Assembly: GCA_030827315.1 (NCBI GenBank)
Contig: JAURER010000003.1
Location: 62,001-126,000, forward strand
Reading direction: 5' to 3'
Length of the DNA: 64,000 bases
Origin: Gemmatimonadota bacterium
Lineage (GTDB): Bacteria; Gemmatimonadota; Gemmatimonadetes; Longimicrobiales; Gaopeijiaceae
Positions 34,388 to 42,890 of the stretch are shown here, piece after piece. The notes below the pieces were generated by a model. It had not been told where the DNA came from. It made no database searches and saw only the letters and a list, made by a program, of their open reading frames with translations. Position 1 is the stretch's first letter. Each line of letters opens with the position of its first letter. The translations under genes and the position numbers were made by a program.

Positions 34388-35149
34388 TCACCACTGGTCG
34401 TTGCCCGTGCCGGTGCACGCGAGCACGGTCGTGTCCACGACCTGGCCCGTCTCGAGATCCCACGTGATCAGGACGTAGCAGATCATCCCAGTGGTCGAGT
34501 CGTCCCCGCCCCCGGACGCGGTGGCAGTCGAGCCGCAGGCTTGCTGACGCGTGGGCTGCGCCTGCGAGTAGCTCATGCTCACGCCCCACATCGGAGCCGA
34601 GCGCCCCTGGAAGAACTGCCACCAGGCGGAGTGCTTCGAGTCACCGAGCGCCGTGAGCCCGCATGTCCTGTCGGTGTACACCCGGGCCGACGCCCAGATG
34701 TCCTTGACGGTGCCGAAGTCGAGGAGGAATGGTGTGTAGTTCTGTCGCTCCGCCGTGTACGAGCCGAGGTACTGGTCGCCGAACGCAGCGTGGGCCGTGG
34801 TCGATATCGCGCCCATGTTGCCGATGTAATCGTGCAGTCCGATCGCGAACACGTACCCGTGGTCCTCCGCGAGCCCCGTTACGGTGCGCACGTTGAAGAG
34901 CTCCTGGAGCGGACGGTTCGAGAGGTCGTGGTCCCCGATCTCGGTCTCCGCGCGCAGCCCGTCCGCGGGCGACAGCGTGTCGTAGTCGACGGTGGTGAAG
35001 GTGACGAGGGGAAGTTCCGGCAGCCTTGGCGCCAGAAGGTCACCCGTACTCGGGGGCATCGTGGGAATCGCGTCCGACCCGTCGCACCCACCCGCCGCGA
35101 GGAGAGCGAGAAGGAGGGGTGTCGGAACCGTGCTGCAGCTTCGGGGCAT
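34388..35149 (-). CDS. Lipoprotein of unknown function
   Basis: A 253-residue protein with a lipoprotein signal (lipobox AGGC, Cys22). The mature part has four cysteines, two of them in the C-terminal third ('MICYVL', 'VLACTG'), which may form disulfides in the periplasm. Aromatic- and Ser/Thr-rich segments ('SKHSAWWQFFQGRSAPMWG') suggest a beta-rich fold. No known domain is recognised. It lies 60 bp after the lipoprotein gene at 35210 and 65 bp before the secreted protein at 33858, in what looks like a three-gene unit. Confidence 0.6.
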   Translation of the reverse strand: MPRSCSTVPTPLLLALLAAGGCDGSDAIPTMPPSTGDLLAPRLPELPLVTFTTVDYDTLSPADGLRAETEIGDHDLSNRPLQELFNVRTVTGLAEDHGYVFAIGLHDYIGNMGAISTTAHAAFGDQYLGSYTAERQNYTPFLLDFGTVKDIWASARVYTDRTCGLTALGDSKHSAWWQFFQGRSAPMWGVSMSYSQAQPTRQQACGSTATASGGGDDSTTGMICYVLITWDLETGQVVDTTVLACTGTGNDQW

Positions 35150-35209
35150 CGTGCCTCCAGTGTGGAGAGAGCGTGGAGTGGTGCCTTGAAGGGGTCGGCA
35201 GCGGGAGCC

Positions 35210-36718
35210 TCAGGGGGTGCAGCGGATGCTCAACCGGATGACGAGGCTGCGGACGTAGGGACGGACGGGGTCGAACCGGGCTTCCGGGCCGACGACGAGC
35301 ACTTCGGTGGGCGACGCGCGCACGGCGGCGAACGGACCGTGAAACGGGTTCGGCACGAGGCCGGCGTCCACCGCACCGGCAGGACCCAGGAGGGTGGCGC
35401 GGATCGAGGCGGACGAACCCCTTCCCGGGCCCGGGGCTCGAGCGGTGAGCCAGAGCGAGGCTCCGTGCGCTCCATCGACCGGCACGATCAGCCCGGCCAT
35501 CGGATCGATCAGGTAGGGCCCGCCCGACGCCACCCGCGGGCGGCCTCGATCTTCCCGGACGCCGGGCATCACCCAGGCGCTCGTCGGCGCGCCCGGGGTT
35601 CGTCGCAACCACCCCAGATCGAGGCGGCCGGCGGCTGAGGCGAAGGCGGGCGAAGCGAAACGTTCCCCGGGCTCCCCGTTCTGGAGCCTTCGCGCCGACA
35701 TGGAGTCGACGGGGCCGTGCGGGGGATCGAGGAAGAGCGTGCGCACGGAGGCGCGCCGCGCCTCCATCCCGGAGTCCAGCCCGGCGAGGGCGAGGACCGC
35801 ACCCCGGCCCGGCGCGGCCCCGATCGCGATCTCGTCGATCCAGCGCGGCCACACCCGGCTCGAGGTCCACCCGCGGGCACCCAACCGGAACAGGAGCACG
35901 TCGACCCCACCGCGTGGCAGCTCGTGGGGAACCGCGAGTACCTGGGCGGCGGTGCCGCGCCGACGGACGCCATCGGGTGGTTCGGTCATGTCCAGCGGCC
36001 CCGCCAGGGCTTCTAGGCCGCGCAGTCTCCCCTCGCGCGGCGCGGGCAATTCACCCATCGGTTCCCAGGTGCCGGCGACCCCGTCGTACTCGGCGAACAC
36101 GAGCCGCGACGGGACGTGGGGTCGCGCGGGCGACAGCGGCACCCCTCGCTGCCCGGGGGCCCTGTCGGCGACCTCGTACACGAAGCCCGACCTGCCGGCG
36201 ACTCGCGCGGGCGCGCCACGCGCCCAGACGATTCTCGAACCCGGGGGGACGGGGGGCAGCGCGATCGGCCGCGCCTCGTCGACCGTGAAGGTGACGCCGA
36301 ACCAGCCCCCGGATTCGGTGAGGGCACCGCCCTCGTCTCGGTCGACACGCACCCTGTACGTCGGCTGCCCCGCCAAGACCCACCCCTGCGCGCCCCGGGC
36401 GAAGTGCTGGGGCTCCACGTACACGTAGTGGCCGTCGGCCAGACGGAGGTGGTGTCGGGCGACTTCGGCGATCGTGCACGACGCGGCAGAACGGACCGCG
36501 GCCGGGCGCTCCTGAACTCTCCGCTGAGCGCGGACCTCCGAGCGGTCCGCACGGCATCCGCCGATGAGTACGAGGAACGCGGCCGCGGTCAGGAATTGAA
36601 GCACGAGCAGAGCGAGAACGGGGAGTGGACGCGGGAACGATGCCACCCGGCGCGGGGCGGCTCCATGTCGACGGCGGACCGGAGACGGCGCGTCGCACGA
36701 CGCCCAGGCGTCACGCAC
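35210..36718 (-). CDS. Large lipoprotein of unknown function
   Basis: A 502-residue protein with a long basic N-region (about 30 residues), a hydrophobic segment and a lipobox-like IGGC around residue 55. The mature part is Pro/Arg/Gly-rich, with beta-propeller-like spacing of short segments ('GWTSSRVWPRWIDEIAIG', 'GGPYLIDPMAGLIVPVDG'), but no repeat is clear enough to name. The true start could be downstream of the GTG at 36718. It heads a group of three lineage-specific exported proteins. Function unknown. Confidence 0.5.
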   Translation of the reverse strand: MRDAWASCDAPSPVRRRHGAAPRRVASFPRPLPVLALLVLQFLTAAAFLVLIGGCRADRSEVRAQRRVQERPAAVRSAASCTIAEVARHHLRLADGHYVYVEPQHFARGAQGWVLAGQPTYRVRVDRDEGGALTESGGWFGVTFTVDEARPIALPPVPPGSRIVWARGAPARVAGRSGFVYEVADRAPGQRGVPLSPARPHVPSRLVFAEYDGVAGTWEPMGELPAPREGRLRGLEALAGPLDMTEPPDGVRRRGTAAQVLAVPHELPRGGVDVLLFRLGARGWTSSRVWPRWIDEIAIGAAPGRGAVLALAGLDSGMEARRASVRTLFLDPPHGPVDSMSARRLQNGEPGERFASPAFASAAGRLDLGWLRRTPGAPTSAWVMPGVREDRGRPRVASGGPYLIDPMAGLIVPVDGAHGASLWLTARAPGPGRGSSASIRATLLGPAGAVDAGLVPNPFHGPFAAVRASPTEVLVVGPEARFDPVRPYVRSLVIRLSIRCTP

Positions 36719-36817
36719 AGCGGTGCTCGTTTCGGAATCCGATCCGAAGGTGAGCGACCGCGCGGGGGCGAGTCCGCAGCTCCCGCGCGGGCCCGCTGCA
36801 GTGCGACTTCGATCCCG

Positions 36818-37261
36818 TCAGGCCCGGGCCTTAAGCAGGTCCCGGATCTCCCCCAGCAGCTTCTCCTCGGCCGACGGCTCCGGGGGAGCCGGAGGTGCCT
36901 GGGCCGCCTCCTTTTCCGCGCGACGGAGCCTGTTGAAGTTCCGCACGACCAGGAAGACGGAAAACGAAACGATCAAGAACGAGACGACCGCGTTGGCGAA
37001 CACGCCGAGGTTGACCGTGACCGCTCCAGCCTCCTGGGCGGCCGCGAGGGTGGCGTAGGGTCCCGCGACCTCGGCTCCCGCGCGCACGGTGAGGAAGATG
37101 TTGGTGAAGTCCACGCCCCCGAGCAGCAACCCGATCGGAGGCATGATGACGTCTTTCACCAGTGACTGGACAACCGTCCCGAACGCGGCGCCGACGATGA
37201 TGCCGACCGCCATGTCCAGCATGTTGCCCTTGACCGCGAACTCCCGGAATTCCTCGAGCAT
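36818..37261 (-). CDS. mscL: Large-conductance mechanosensitive channel
   Basis: A 147-residue channel of normal size. The N-terminal amphipathic helix and pore helix are 'MLEEFREFAVKGNMLDMAV' and 'GIIVGAAFGTVVQSLVKDV'; 'IMPPIGLLLGGVDFTNIF' follows, then a periplasmic loop, the second helix ('AVVSFLIVSFSVFLVVR') and a charged C-terminal bundle ('SAEEKLLGEIRDLLKAR'). MscL opens under membrane tension to release solutes on osmotic downshock. The start at ATG 37261 is fixed by the family N-terminus. Confidence 0.96.
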   Translation of the reverse strand: MLEEFREFAVKGNMLDMAVGIIVGAAFGTVVQSLVKDVIMPPIGLLLGGVDFTNIFLTVRAGAEVAGPYATLAAAQEAGAVTVNLGVFANAVVSFLIVSFSVFLVVRNFNRLRRAEKEAAQAPPAPPEPSAEEKLLGEIRDLLKARA

Positions 37262-37372
37262 GAGCGCCTCCGTGGGTCGGTACGGGTGACTCGCTCCGAT
37301 CTTGGTCCCTCTGGCCGGGATCAGCAAGGCGAGGGAGAGCCCCGACGCGATGGGAGAGCGCGGCTGGAAAAA

Positions 37373-37410
37373 GAAAAGCCCGGCAGCGCCGTTAGGACGT
37401 TGCCGGGGCT
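37373..37410 (-). terminator. Rho-independent terminator of tRNA-Gly
   Basis: About 12 bp of stem with one bulged base (37378-37388 with 37398-37409) closes a short loop. Read on the minus strand it is followed by TTTTC and further T-rich bases (37377-37370). It begins about 15 nt beyond the 3' end of tRNA-Gly and ends that transcript before mscL. Confidence 0.8.
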
Positions 37411-37424
37411 TTCTGTTACCAAAG

Positions 37425-37497
37425 AGCGGGAGACCGGGCTCGAACCGGCGACCCTCAGCTTGGGAAGCTGATGCTCTACCAACTGAGCTACTCCCGC
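37425..37497 (-). tRNA. tRNA-Gly (anticodon CCC)
   Basis: A 73-nt cloverleaf on the minus strand. The acceptor stem is GCGGGAG paired with CTCCCGC with discriminator T. The D-arm has TAGCTCAGTTGGTAGAGC, the anticodon stem TCAGC/GCTGA encloses TTCCCAA (anticodon CCC), and the T-arm has GGTTCGAGCC. CCA is not encoded. It reads GGG. A terminator follows 15 nt downstream. Confidence 0.95.
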
Positions 37498-37533
37498 GTG
37501 GAGGCAAATCTAGCGCTCCGGCACGAAACGCAA

Positions 37534-37567
37534 AACGGGCGAACCGGCTCTCGCCGGCCCGCCCGTT
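37534..37567 (-). terminator. Terminator of the TPR lipoprotein gene
   Basis: Two nested stems: an outer 8-bp pair (37534-37541 with 37560-37567) and an inner CCGGC/GCCGG pair (37544-37548 with 37553-37557). On the minus strand the outer stem ends in TT and is followed by TTGCGTTTCG, a weak T-tract. It lies 26 nt after the stop of the gene at 37593 and just upstream of tRNA-Gly, separating the two. Confidence 0.65.
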
Positions 37568-37592
37568 CGCGGTGTTGGGGTGTCGCCCGCGG

Positions 37593-39029
37593 TCAGTTCA
37601 CCGACAGCCGGTAGCTGTACCCGCCGACGGTCTCGGCGGAGTCGAACTGCACCTGGAATACCTCGGCCATGCCCGCGGCGCCGACGGCGACCGTCTCGGT
37701 CACGGTGCCGATGGGCGTACCGTCGTTCGAATAGAACGTGAAGCGCAGCGTCACGTTCTGACCGTCCTGAAGCTTCTTGTTGATGACGCTGCCCCCCACG
37801 GCCCCGCCCCCATTGCCGAAGCGGCGCAGCGTCAGGTCGTTCACGTTCACATCGAGGGCGTCGACGGCCTGGATCGCGCGCTGCGTGTCGGCCTGATTAC
37901 CCGCTTCATTGGAGGCCTGAGCGAGGATCAACCACGCGTTCTGGCTGTTCGGATCGAGCTCGATCCAGCGCTCGGCGACGGGCGGAACCTCGGCATACAT
38001 CGAGTCGAGCTGAAGCGAACGCGCCCACATCTCGATGGCATCACGATCGTTGACACTCGCCCTGGCTGCGCCCGCGAAGGCGTTCGACGCCCGACCGTAA
38101 TCGCTCGCCTGATAGAAACCCACACCGATGCTGAAGAAGTCTTCGGATGACAGCCCGGGCATCTGCAGCATCTCTTCGTAGATGGCCGCGGCCTCGGCGT
38201 TGTTGCCCATCTCGGTGAGGATGGCAGCGAGGCCACGCTTGAGGTCCACGTTGCCCGGATCCGCGGCGGACATCTCGCGGTACGTGCCGACGGCCTCCTC
38301 GAAGCGACCGGCGTCGGCGAGCACCTGAGCACGCAGCATCGGAAGCTCCGCCACCTGCTCCTGCCAGCCGGCCGCAGTCGCCGAGTCCGCGCTCGCGAGA
38401 CGCTCGGTGTCACTGATGAAGGCGATCGCCATGTCGATGTTCTCGACCGACTTGTCGTGCTCGCGCAGCTGGGCGTAGATCTGCCCGAGGGTGATCATCG
38501 CCTCCGGACGCCCCTTGTAGACCGCGTTCGCCTGCTCGAAGTAGGTCGCGGCGGCCTCGTAGTCTCCGGCCTGGACGAACGGGGTCGCCTCCTGGTAGAG
38601 GTCGATCCACTTCGCCTCACGGATCGTGACGAAGTCGAACTCGTAGACAGGTCGCAGCTCCTGGGCCTTGTCGAAGTTCTCGCTCGCCGTCTCGTAGTCC
38701 TCGAGCCCCATCGCGGCCATGGCAGCCAGACGGAACGCGAGCGGGTTCTGCGGGTCCTCGGCGATCGCCAGCTCGGCAGACTGAGCAGCACTCGCGTAGA
38801 AACTACGCGCCTCGTCGGTGTTGCCAGCGTCCGCCGCGTCCTCGGCGTTCCCCAGCGCGCTCTGCGCGGCGCGGGTGTTGTCGGTGTTCCGCGGGTTGAG
38901 CCCCGCGCCACCGGCAGCTGAAAGGATGTCGTCCATCGAGCTGCCGGTACCGCCGCCGCCGCCCGAAGCGCAGCCGCCGAGGGCGAAACCGGTCGCGATT
39001 GCCAGGACGAGTCCGCTGCGGATCTTCAT
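37593..39029 (-). CDS. TPR-repeat lipoprotein
   Basis: A 478-residue lipoprotein (lipobox LGGC, Cys20) with a Gly-rich linker and about eight TPR-like units ('ARSFYASAAQSAELAIAEDP', 'AATYFEQANAVYKGRPEAM', 'AAAIYEEMLQMPGLSSEDFF'). The C-terminal 90 residues are beta-rich and do not look like TPR ('TLRFTFYSNDGTPIGTVTE'). It probably sits in the periplasm as an interaction scaffold. The start is supported by GGAGGAA 7 nt upstream of ATG 39029. A terminator follows it and a candidate promoter precedes it, so it is likely monocistronic. Confidence 0.7.
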   Translation of the reverse strand: MKIRSGLVLAIATGFALGGCASGGGGGTGSSMDDILSAAGGAGLNPRNTDNTRAAQSALGNAEDAADAGNTDEARSFYASAAQSAELAIAEDPQNPLAFRLAAMAAMGLEDYETASENFDKAQELRPVYEFDFVTIREAKWIDLYQEATPFVQAGDYEAAATYFEQANAVYKGRPEAMITLGQIYAQLREHDKSVENIDMAIAFISDTERLASADSATAAGWQEQVAELPMLRAQVLADAGRFEEAVGTYREMSAADPGNVDLKRGLAAILTEMGNNAEAAAIYEEMLQMPGLSSEDFFSIGVGFYQASDYGRASNAFAGAARASVNDRDAIEMWARSLQLDSMYAEVPPVAERWIELDPNSQNAWLILAQASNEAGNQADTQRAIQAVDALDVNVNDLTLRRFGNGGGAVGGSVINKKLQDGQNVTLRFTFYSNDGTPIGTVTETVAVGAAGMAEVFQVQFDSAETVGGYSYRLSVN

Positions 39030-39073
39030 CCGGGGGTTCCTCCATTGGGGTCGATTTGGTGTACAGACCGGGA

Positions 39074-39102
39074 AAGTTAGAATCGCGCAAAAAGAGAGCC
39101 AA
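39074..39102 (-). promoter_or_regulatory. Candidate promoter of the TPR lipoprotein gene
   Basis: On the minus strand TTGGCT (39102-39097) and TAACTT (39079-39074) are separated by 17 bp, 44 bp before the ATG at 39029. The spacer contains a T-run. A good ribosome binding site (39037-39043) lies between promoter and start. The match to sigma-70 consensus is partial. Confidence 0.35.
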
Positions 39103-39150
39103 CCCCCCCTGGGCCGGTCCCGGACACCCGGGCTGTGGCGTCGTCCCGTA

Positions 39151-41043
39151 TTACCGGCCCAGGTAGGTGAGGATCCGGCTTGCGAGCGCCTCGGAGAAGC
39201 CGGGGACTCGCGCGATCTCGTCTCGGGTGGCTTCCTTGACCCCCTTCAGCGACCCGAACCGTCGGAGCAGCGCCGTCTGGCGCTTCGGCCCCACGCCGGG
39301 GATGTCGGCGAGATCGGAGCGGATCGTCCGGCGGCTCCGCAGCTTGCGGTTGTAGCGCACGGCGAAGCGGTGCGCTTCGTCGCGGATGCGCTGGAGCAGG
39401 TGGAGCGCACGGTTCCGACGGTCGAGACGCAGGGGCTCCGCCCGGTCCGGAACGAACACCTCCTCCTCCCGCTTGGCCAGGGAGACCACCGCGACGTGCG
39501 GGAGTCCCAGACCCCGGAGCGCGGAGACCGCCGCGGACAGCTGTCCCTTGCCGCCGTCGATGACCGCGAGGTCGGGAATGGGCCGTTCCTCGTCAAGGAG
39601 CCTCCGGAAGTACCGCTCGACGACCTCGGCCATCGAGCGGTAGTCGTCGTTGCCCCACTCGCCCTTGATTCGCATGTGCCGGTAGAGTGCACGCTTCGGC
39701 TCGGCATTCTCGAACACGACCGCGCTGCCCACGGTCTCGGTGCCCTGGGTGTGGGAGATATCGAAGCACACCATGAGGCGGGGCACGACCTTGAGGTCGA
39801 GTTCCTCCTGCAGGCTGAACAGAGCCTCTTCGGCCCGGTCGGAAGCGAACGCGAGTGCCGTCACGCGGTCTTCCAGGACCTGGCGGGCGTTCTGCTCCGC
39901 GAGCTCGATGAGGCGCCGCTTCTCCCCCCGCCGTGGCTCCAGAACCCGCACCGCCCGCCCCTCCGCCTCCCCGAGGATGCCCTCGAGCAGCTCGCGGTCC
40001 TCGAAGTCCCCGGGCAGGAGGATCTCCCGGGGCAGATCGGACATCACCGCGTCCCCTCCGCTCAGGTAGTGCCGTGACAGGAGCGAGGCCAGCAGAGCGG
40101 CATCCGACTCGTCCCGGACATCCACGAACCGATGGGATGCCCGGCCGAGCAGAAGACCCGAGCGTACCTTGAGCACGACGCCGGCACCGAGGTCTCCGTC
40201 GCGGGCGATGGCCACGACGTCGAAGCTCCCGCCCTGCGCCCTGTGGACCCGCTGCTGTCGGGCGAGCGCGTCGAGCCCGGCGACGACGTCGCGCATATTG
40301 GCCGCGCGTTCGAAGTCCAGCGCGGCGGAGGCCTCGCGCATCTGGTGTTCGGCCTGAGCGCGGAGCCCTTCGGTATCCCCCTCGAGGATGCGAAGGATTT
40401 CGTTGATCATGGCACGGTAGTCCGCTTCGCTCTGAAGCCCCACGCATGGTGCCCTGCACCGCCCGATGTGATAGTCGAGACAGGCGCGTTCCGGCCCTTC
40501 CTTGGGCAGATCGTACCGGCACGACCGCACCGTGTGGAGCCGCTTGATGACCTCCAGAGCCTGGCGCATCGGACCGACGGAGGTATACGGGCCGAAGTAC
40601 CGGCTTCGATCGTTGGTCACGCGCCGGGTCACGTAGACCCGTGGAAACGGCTCCTGGACCGTCACCTTGATGTACGGATACTGCTTGTCGTCGCGCAGGA
40701 GGATGTTGAAACGCGGCCGGTGTTCCTTGATGAGGTTGGCTTCCAGGATGAGCGCCTCCCCCTCGCTCCCGACCACGATCGTCTCGACGTCCTCGACGAG
40801 ACGGACCAGCTCGCGGTTCTTCGCGGACAGATCCGCCTGGCGGCCGAAATAGCTTCGGACCCGGGGCCGCAGCGACTTCGCCTTGCCGACGTAAAGCACC
40901 TCCCTCCGCTCGTCACGGAAGAGGTAGACGCCCGGGCGGGTGGGCAGCTTGGCGAGGCGGTCTCGATCTACGGACAAGGGATGCGCGGCTGTTACCGGCT
41001 CGGAGAGGTCAGGCGGAACGGCGCCCCCCCATCGGAAGCCCAT
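39151..41043 (-). CDS. uvrC: UvrABC excinuclease subunit C
   Basis: A 630-residue nucleotide-excision-repair nuclease of usual length. The N-terminal GIY-YIG domain ('RPGVYLFRDERREVLYVGKAKSL') makes the 3' incision. A Cys cluster ('CLDYHIGRCRAPCVG') is typical. A UVR motif for UvrB binding ('AALDFERAANMRDVVAGLD') is at about 215-235. The RNase H-like domain ('CFDISHTQGTETVGSAVVF', 'AVIDGGKGQL') makes the 5' incision, and tandem HhH motifs ('LADIPGVGPKRQTALLRRFG') close the protein. The ATG at 41043 lies 35 nt inside the 3' end of murJ. Confidence 0.97.
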   Translation of the reverse strand: MGFRWGGAVPPDLSEPVTAAHPLSVDRDRLAKLPTRPGVYLFRDERREVLYVGKAKSLRPRVRSYFGRQADLSAKNRELVRLVEDVETIVVGSEGEALILEANLIKEHRPRFNILLRDDKQYPYIKVTVQEPFPRVYVTRRVTNDRSRYFGPYTSVGPMRQALEVIKRLHTVRSCRYDLPKEGPERACLDYHIGRCRAPCVGLQSEADYRAMINEILRILEGDTEGLRAQAEHQMREASAALDFERAANMRDVVAGLDALARQQRVHRAQGGSFDVVAIARDGDLGAGVVLKVRSGLLLGRASHRFVDVRDESDAALLASLLSRHYLSGGDAVMSDLPREILLPGDFEDRELLEGILGEAEGRAVRVLEPRRGEKRRLIELAEQNARQVLEDRVTALAFASDRAEEALFSLQEELDLKVVPRLMVCFDISHTQGTETVGSAVVFENAEPKRALYRHMRIKGEWGNDDYRSMAEVVERYFRRLLDEERPIPDLAVIDGGKGQLSAAVSALRGLGLPHVAVVSLAKREEEVFVPDRAEPLRLDRRNRALHLLQRIRDEAHRFAVRYNRKLRSRRTIRSDLADIPGVGPKRQTALLRRFGSLKGVKEATRDEIARVPGFSEALASRILTYLGR

Positions 41044-42550
41044 GTCCCATCAAGGTGGTGACGCTCACGTAGACTACACCGAACGGCACCAGCGTTTCCA
41101 GGGCGGTCACCACGGGGTGCGCAGCTGGAAGCGAAAGCTGCAGCCCGACGCCCACGAGGCCCGCGATCGCCGCCGCGAGCGTAACGTCGGCGAGGACGCG
41201 CCCGCGCGGTGCGTGCGGGCCGATCGCGCGCCCGAGCGCACGCCGAAGAAGCACGTACTCGGTCCACGCGCCCACGGTCGATCCGAGCGCGAGCCCCGCG
41301 GCGCCGAGACGCAGCGTGGAAAAGCCGACACGATCTGCCGGAAACATCAGCGCCAGTCCGGCCGCCACCGCGAGACCCACGCGCAGATACGCCAGCCTCG
41401 CGGGGGTTCGGGTGTCCCGCAGGGCGTAGAATGCGGAGGAGAGGACCCGCGAGCTCGCCGACGCCGGGAGCCCGGCCGCGTACGCTGCGAGCACACCCCA
41501 TGTCACGAGCGTCTGCACGTCCCCGAACGCACCGGTCTGATAGAGCGCACCGACGATTACGTCTCCGAGCACGACGTACACGAGCGACGACGGGATCAGG
41601 AACCAGAGGGCACGCTCCAGCGACTCGGCGACGCGCGCCGCGAGCACACGATGCTCCTCGCCGCGCATGCGCGACATCTCGGGAAGCTCGGCGGCGGCGA
41701 CCCCGGTCCCGAACAGGGAGATGGGCAGGTTGGAAAAGGTCTGCGCGTACCCCATGACCGCGACGGCGCCCGGCATCAAACGCCCGGCCAGGATCATGTC
41801 GATCCAACCGCTCAGATTCACCACCCCGCGCGCCGCCACCACCGGGACGAAGTTGCGAATCGCCTCGTGCACGCCGGTCACGCCACGGCCCAGGGAGATC
41901 CGCATCCCTCGCGCGTGGCGTGCGAGCAGCGGCAGCTGAACGAGCAGCGTCAGCGCACCACCCACGAGTGCACCCCACGCCAGGGCGACCACGAGCGACC
42001 GTCCCTGGAGACCGAACCGGATCGCCCCACCGACCATCGCCGTGATCATCGCGAGGTTCCAGAACACCGGGGCGACGAACGACAAGAAGAACCTGCGGTG
42101 GCTGTTGAGGACGCCGAGCGCCCACGCCGAGATCACGAAGAGGCCCGTCATCGGGAACAGGATCCGGACCAGCAGGACGGTCAGGTCCCGGATTTCGGGA
42201 CTCCAGCGGGGAAAGAAGAGCGTCACGAGCACGGGCGCCAGCGCCATGCCCGCCAGCGTGAGCGCCGCAGCGACCGTCGTGAGGATCCCGAGGGCGGCCC
42301 CCGCGAAGCGCGCTGCCTCCTCATCCCGACCTTCCTCCAGGAGCTCGGAGTAGACCGGAATCAGCGACGCGGAGAGGGTGCCCTCGCCAAGCAGGTTGCG
42401 GATGACGTTCGGCATCCGCAGCGCCGCCCACCACGCGTCGGCGAAGCCGCTGGACCCGAAGTAGTGCGCGAACACGCGCTCGCGCACGAATCCGAAGATC
42501 TTGCTGAGGAAGATGCCGGCACCGACCCGAACGGCGGCCCCTCCGGTCAC
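41009..42550 (-). CDS. murJ: Lipid II flippase MurJ
   Basis: A 513-residue, about 14-helix MOP-superfamily transporter starting at GTG 42550, whose GTGA overlaps the stop of the small protein upstream by 4 nt. 'GAGIFLSKIFGFVRERVFAHYFG' contains the conserved Arg of helix 1; 'NVIRNLLGEGTLSASLIPVYSE' and 'YAQTFSNLPISLFGTGVAAAELPEMSR' are MurJ signatures. It flips lipid II to the periplasm for peptidoglycan synthesis. The 3' end overlaps uvrC by 35 nt. Confidence 0.95.
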   Translation of the reverse strand: MTGGAAVRVGAGIFLSKIFGFVRERVFAHYFGSSGFADAWWAALRMPNVIRNLLGEGTLSASLIPVYSELLEEGRDEEAARFAGAALGILTTVAAALTLAGMALAPVLVTLFFPRWSPEIRDLTVLLVRILFPMTGLFVISAWALGVLNSHRRFFLSFVAPVFWNLAMITAMVGGAIRFGLQGRSLVVALAWGALVGGALTLLVQLPLLARHARGMRISLGRGVTGVHEAIRNFVPVVAARGVVNLSGWIDMILAGRLMPGAVAVMGYAQTFSNLPISLFGTGVAAAELPEMSRMRGEEHRVLAARVAESLERALWFLIPSSLVYVVLGDVIVGALYQTGAFGDVQTLVTWGVLAAYAAGLPASASSRVLSSAFYALRDTRTPARLAYLRVGLAVAAGLALMFPADRVGFSTLRLGAAGLALGSTVGAWTEYVLLRRALGRAIGPHAPRGRVLADVTLAAAIAGLVGVGLQLSLPAAHPVVTALETLVPFGVVYVSVTTLMGHGLPMGGRRSA

Positions 42551-42831
42551 GTCGATTCGCCGCCCGGCGGGAGCCTGCCTTCCTCCGCGTCGATGCGCTC
42601 CGTCAGAAGCCTGTGCACGAACTGGCTCTCTTCGTCCAGACGCATCACCTCGGCCGAGAGGCGCTCCACTTCTGCCTCGAGGTAGGCGAGGCGCTCCCAC
42701 CGGACGTCGGACGGGGCGTCGAGCCCTCGTCGCTCGAGCCGCGAGGCAAGCGCGCGCCCGACCTGCGAGTCGAGAACGATCGCCAGGAGCGGAATCATGA
42801 CGACGAGGACGAGGATCAGCTGCAGCATCAT
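42547..42831 (-). CDS. Small membrane-anchored coiled-coil protein
   Basis: A 94-residue protein: one N-terminal helix in the membrane (about 3-22, 'LQLILVLVVMIPLLAIVLDS') and then a charged helix with heptad-like spacing ('YLEAEVERLSAEVMRLDEESQF') that reads as a coiled coil. Its stop overlaps the murJ start (GTGA), so the two are translationally coupled. It might assist MurJ or the divisome, but that is inference from position. Either Met1 (42831) or Met2 (42828) could be the start. Confidence 0.7.
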   Translation of the reverse strand: MMLQLILVLVVMIPLLAIVLDSQVGRALASRLERRGLDAPSDVRWERLAYLEAEVERLSAEVMRLDEESQFVHRLLTERIDAEEGRLPPGGEST

Positions 42832-42890
42832 GGATCGAAGTTAGAACACGGCTCGCGGAGGGCACACCCTCCTGAATCCCATGCGCACGC

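Noticed and set aside
42551-42865. N-terminal extension of murJ (105 residues)
   Set aside because: Arg-rich shadow of the 94-residue protein gene; MurJ begins with its first membrane helix at 42550.
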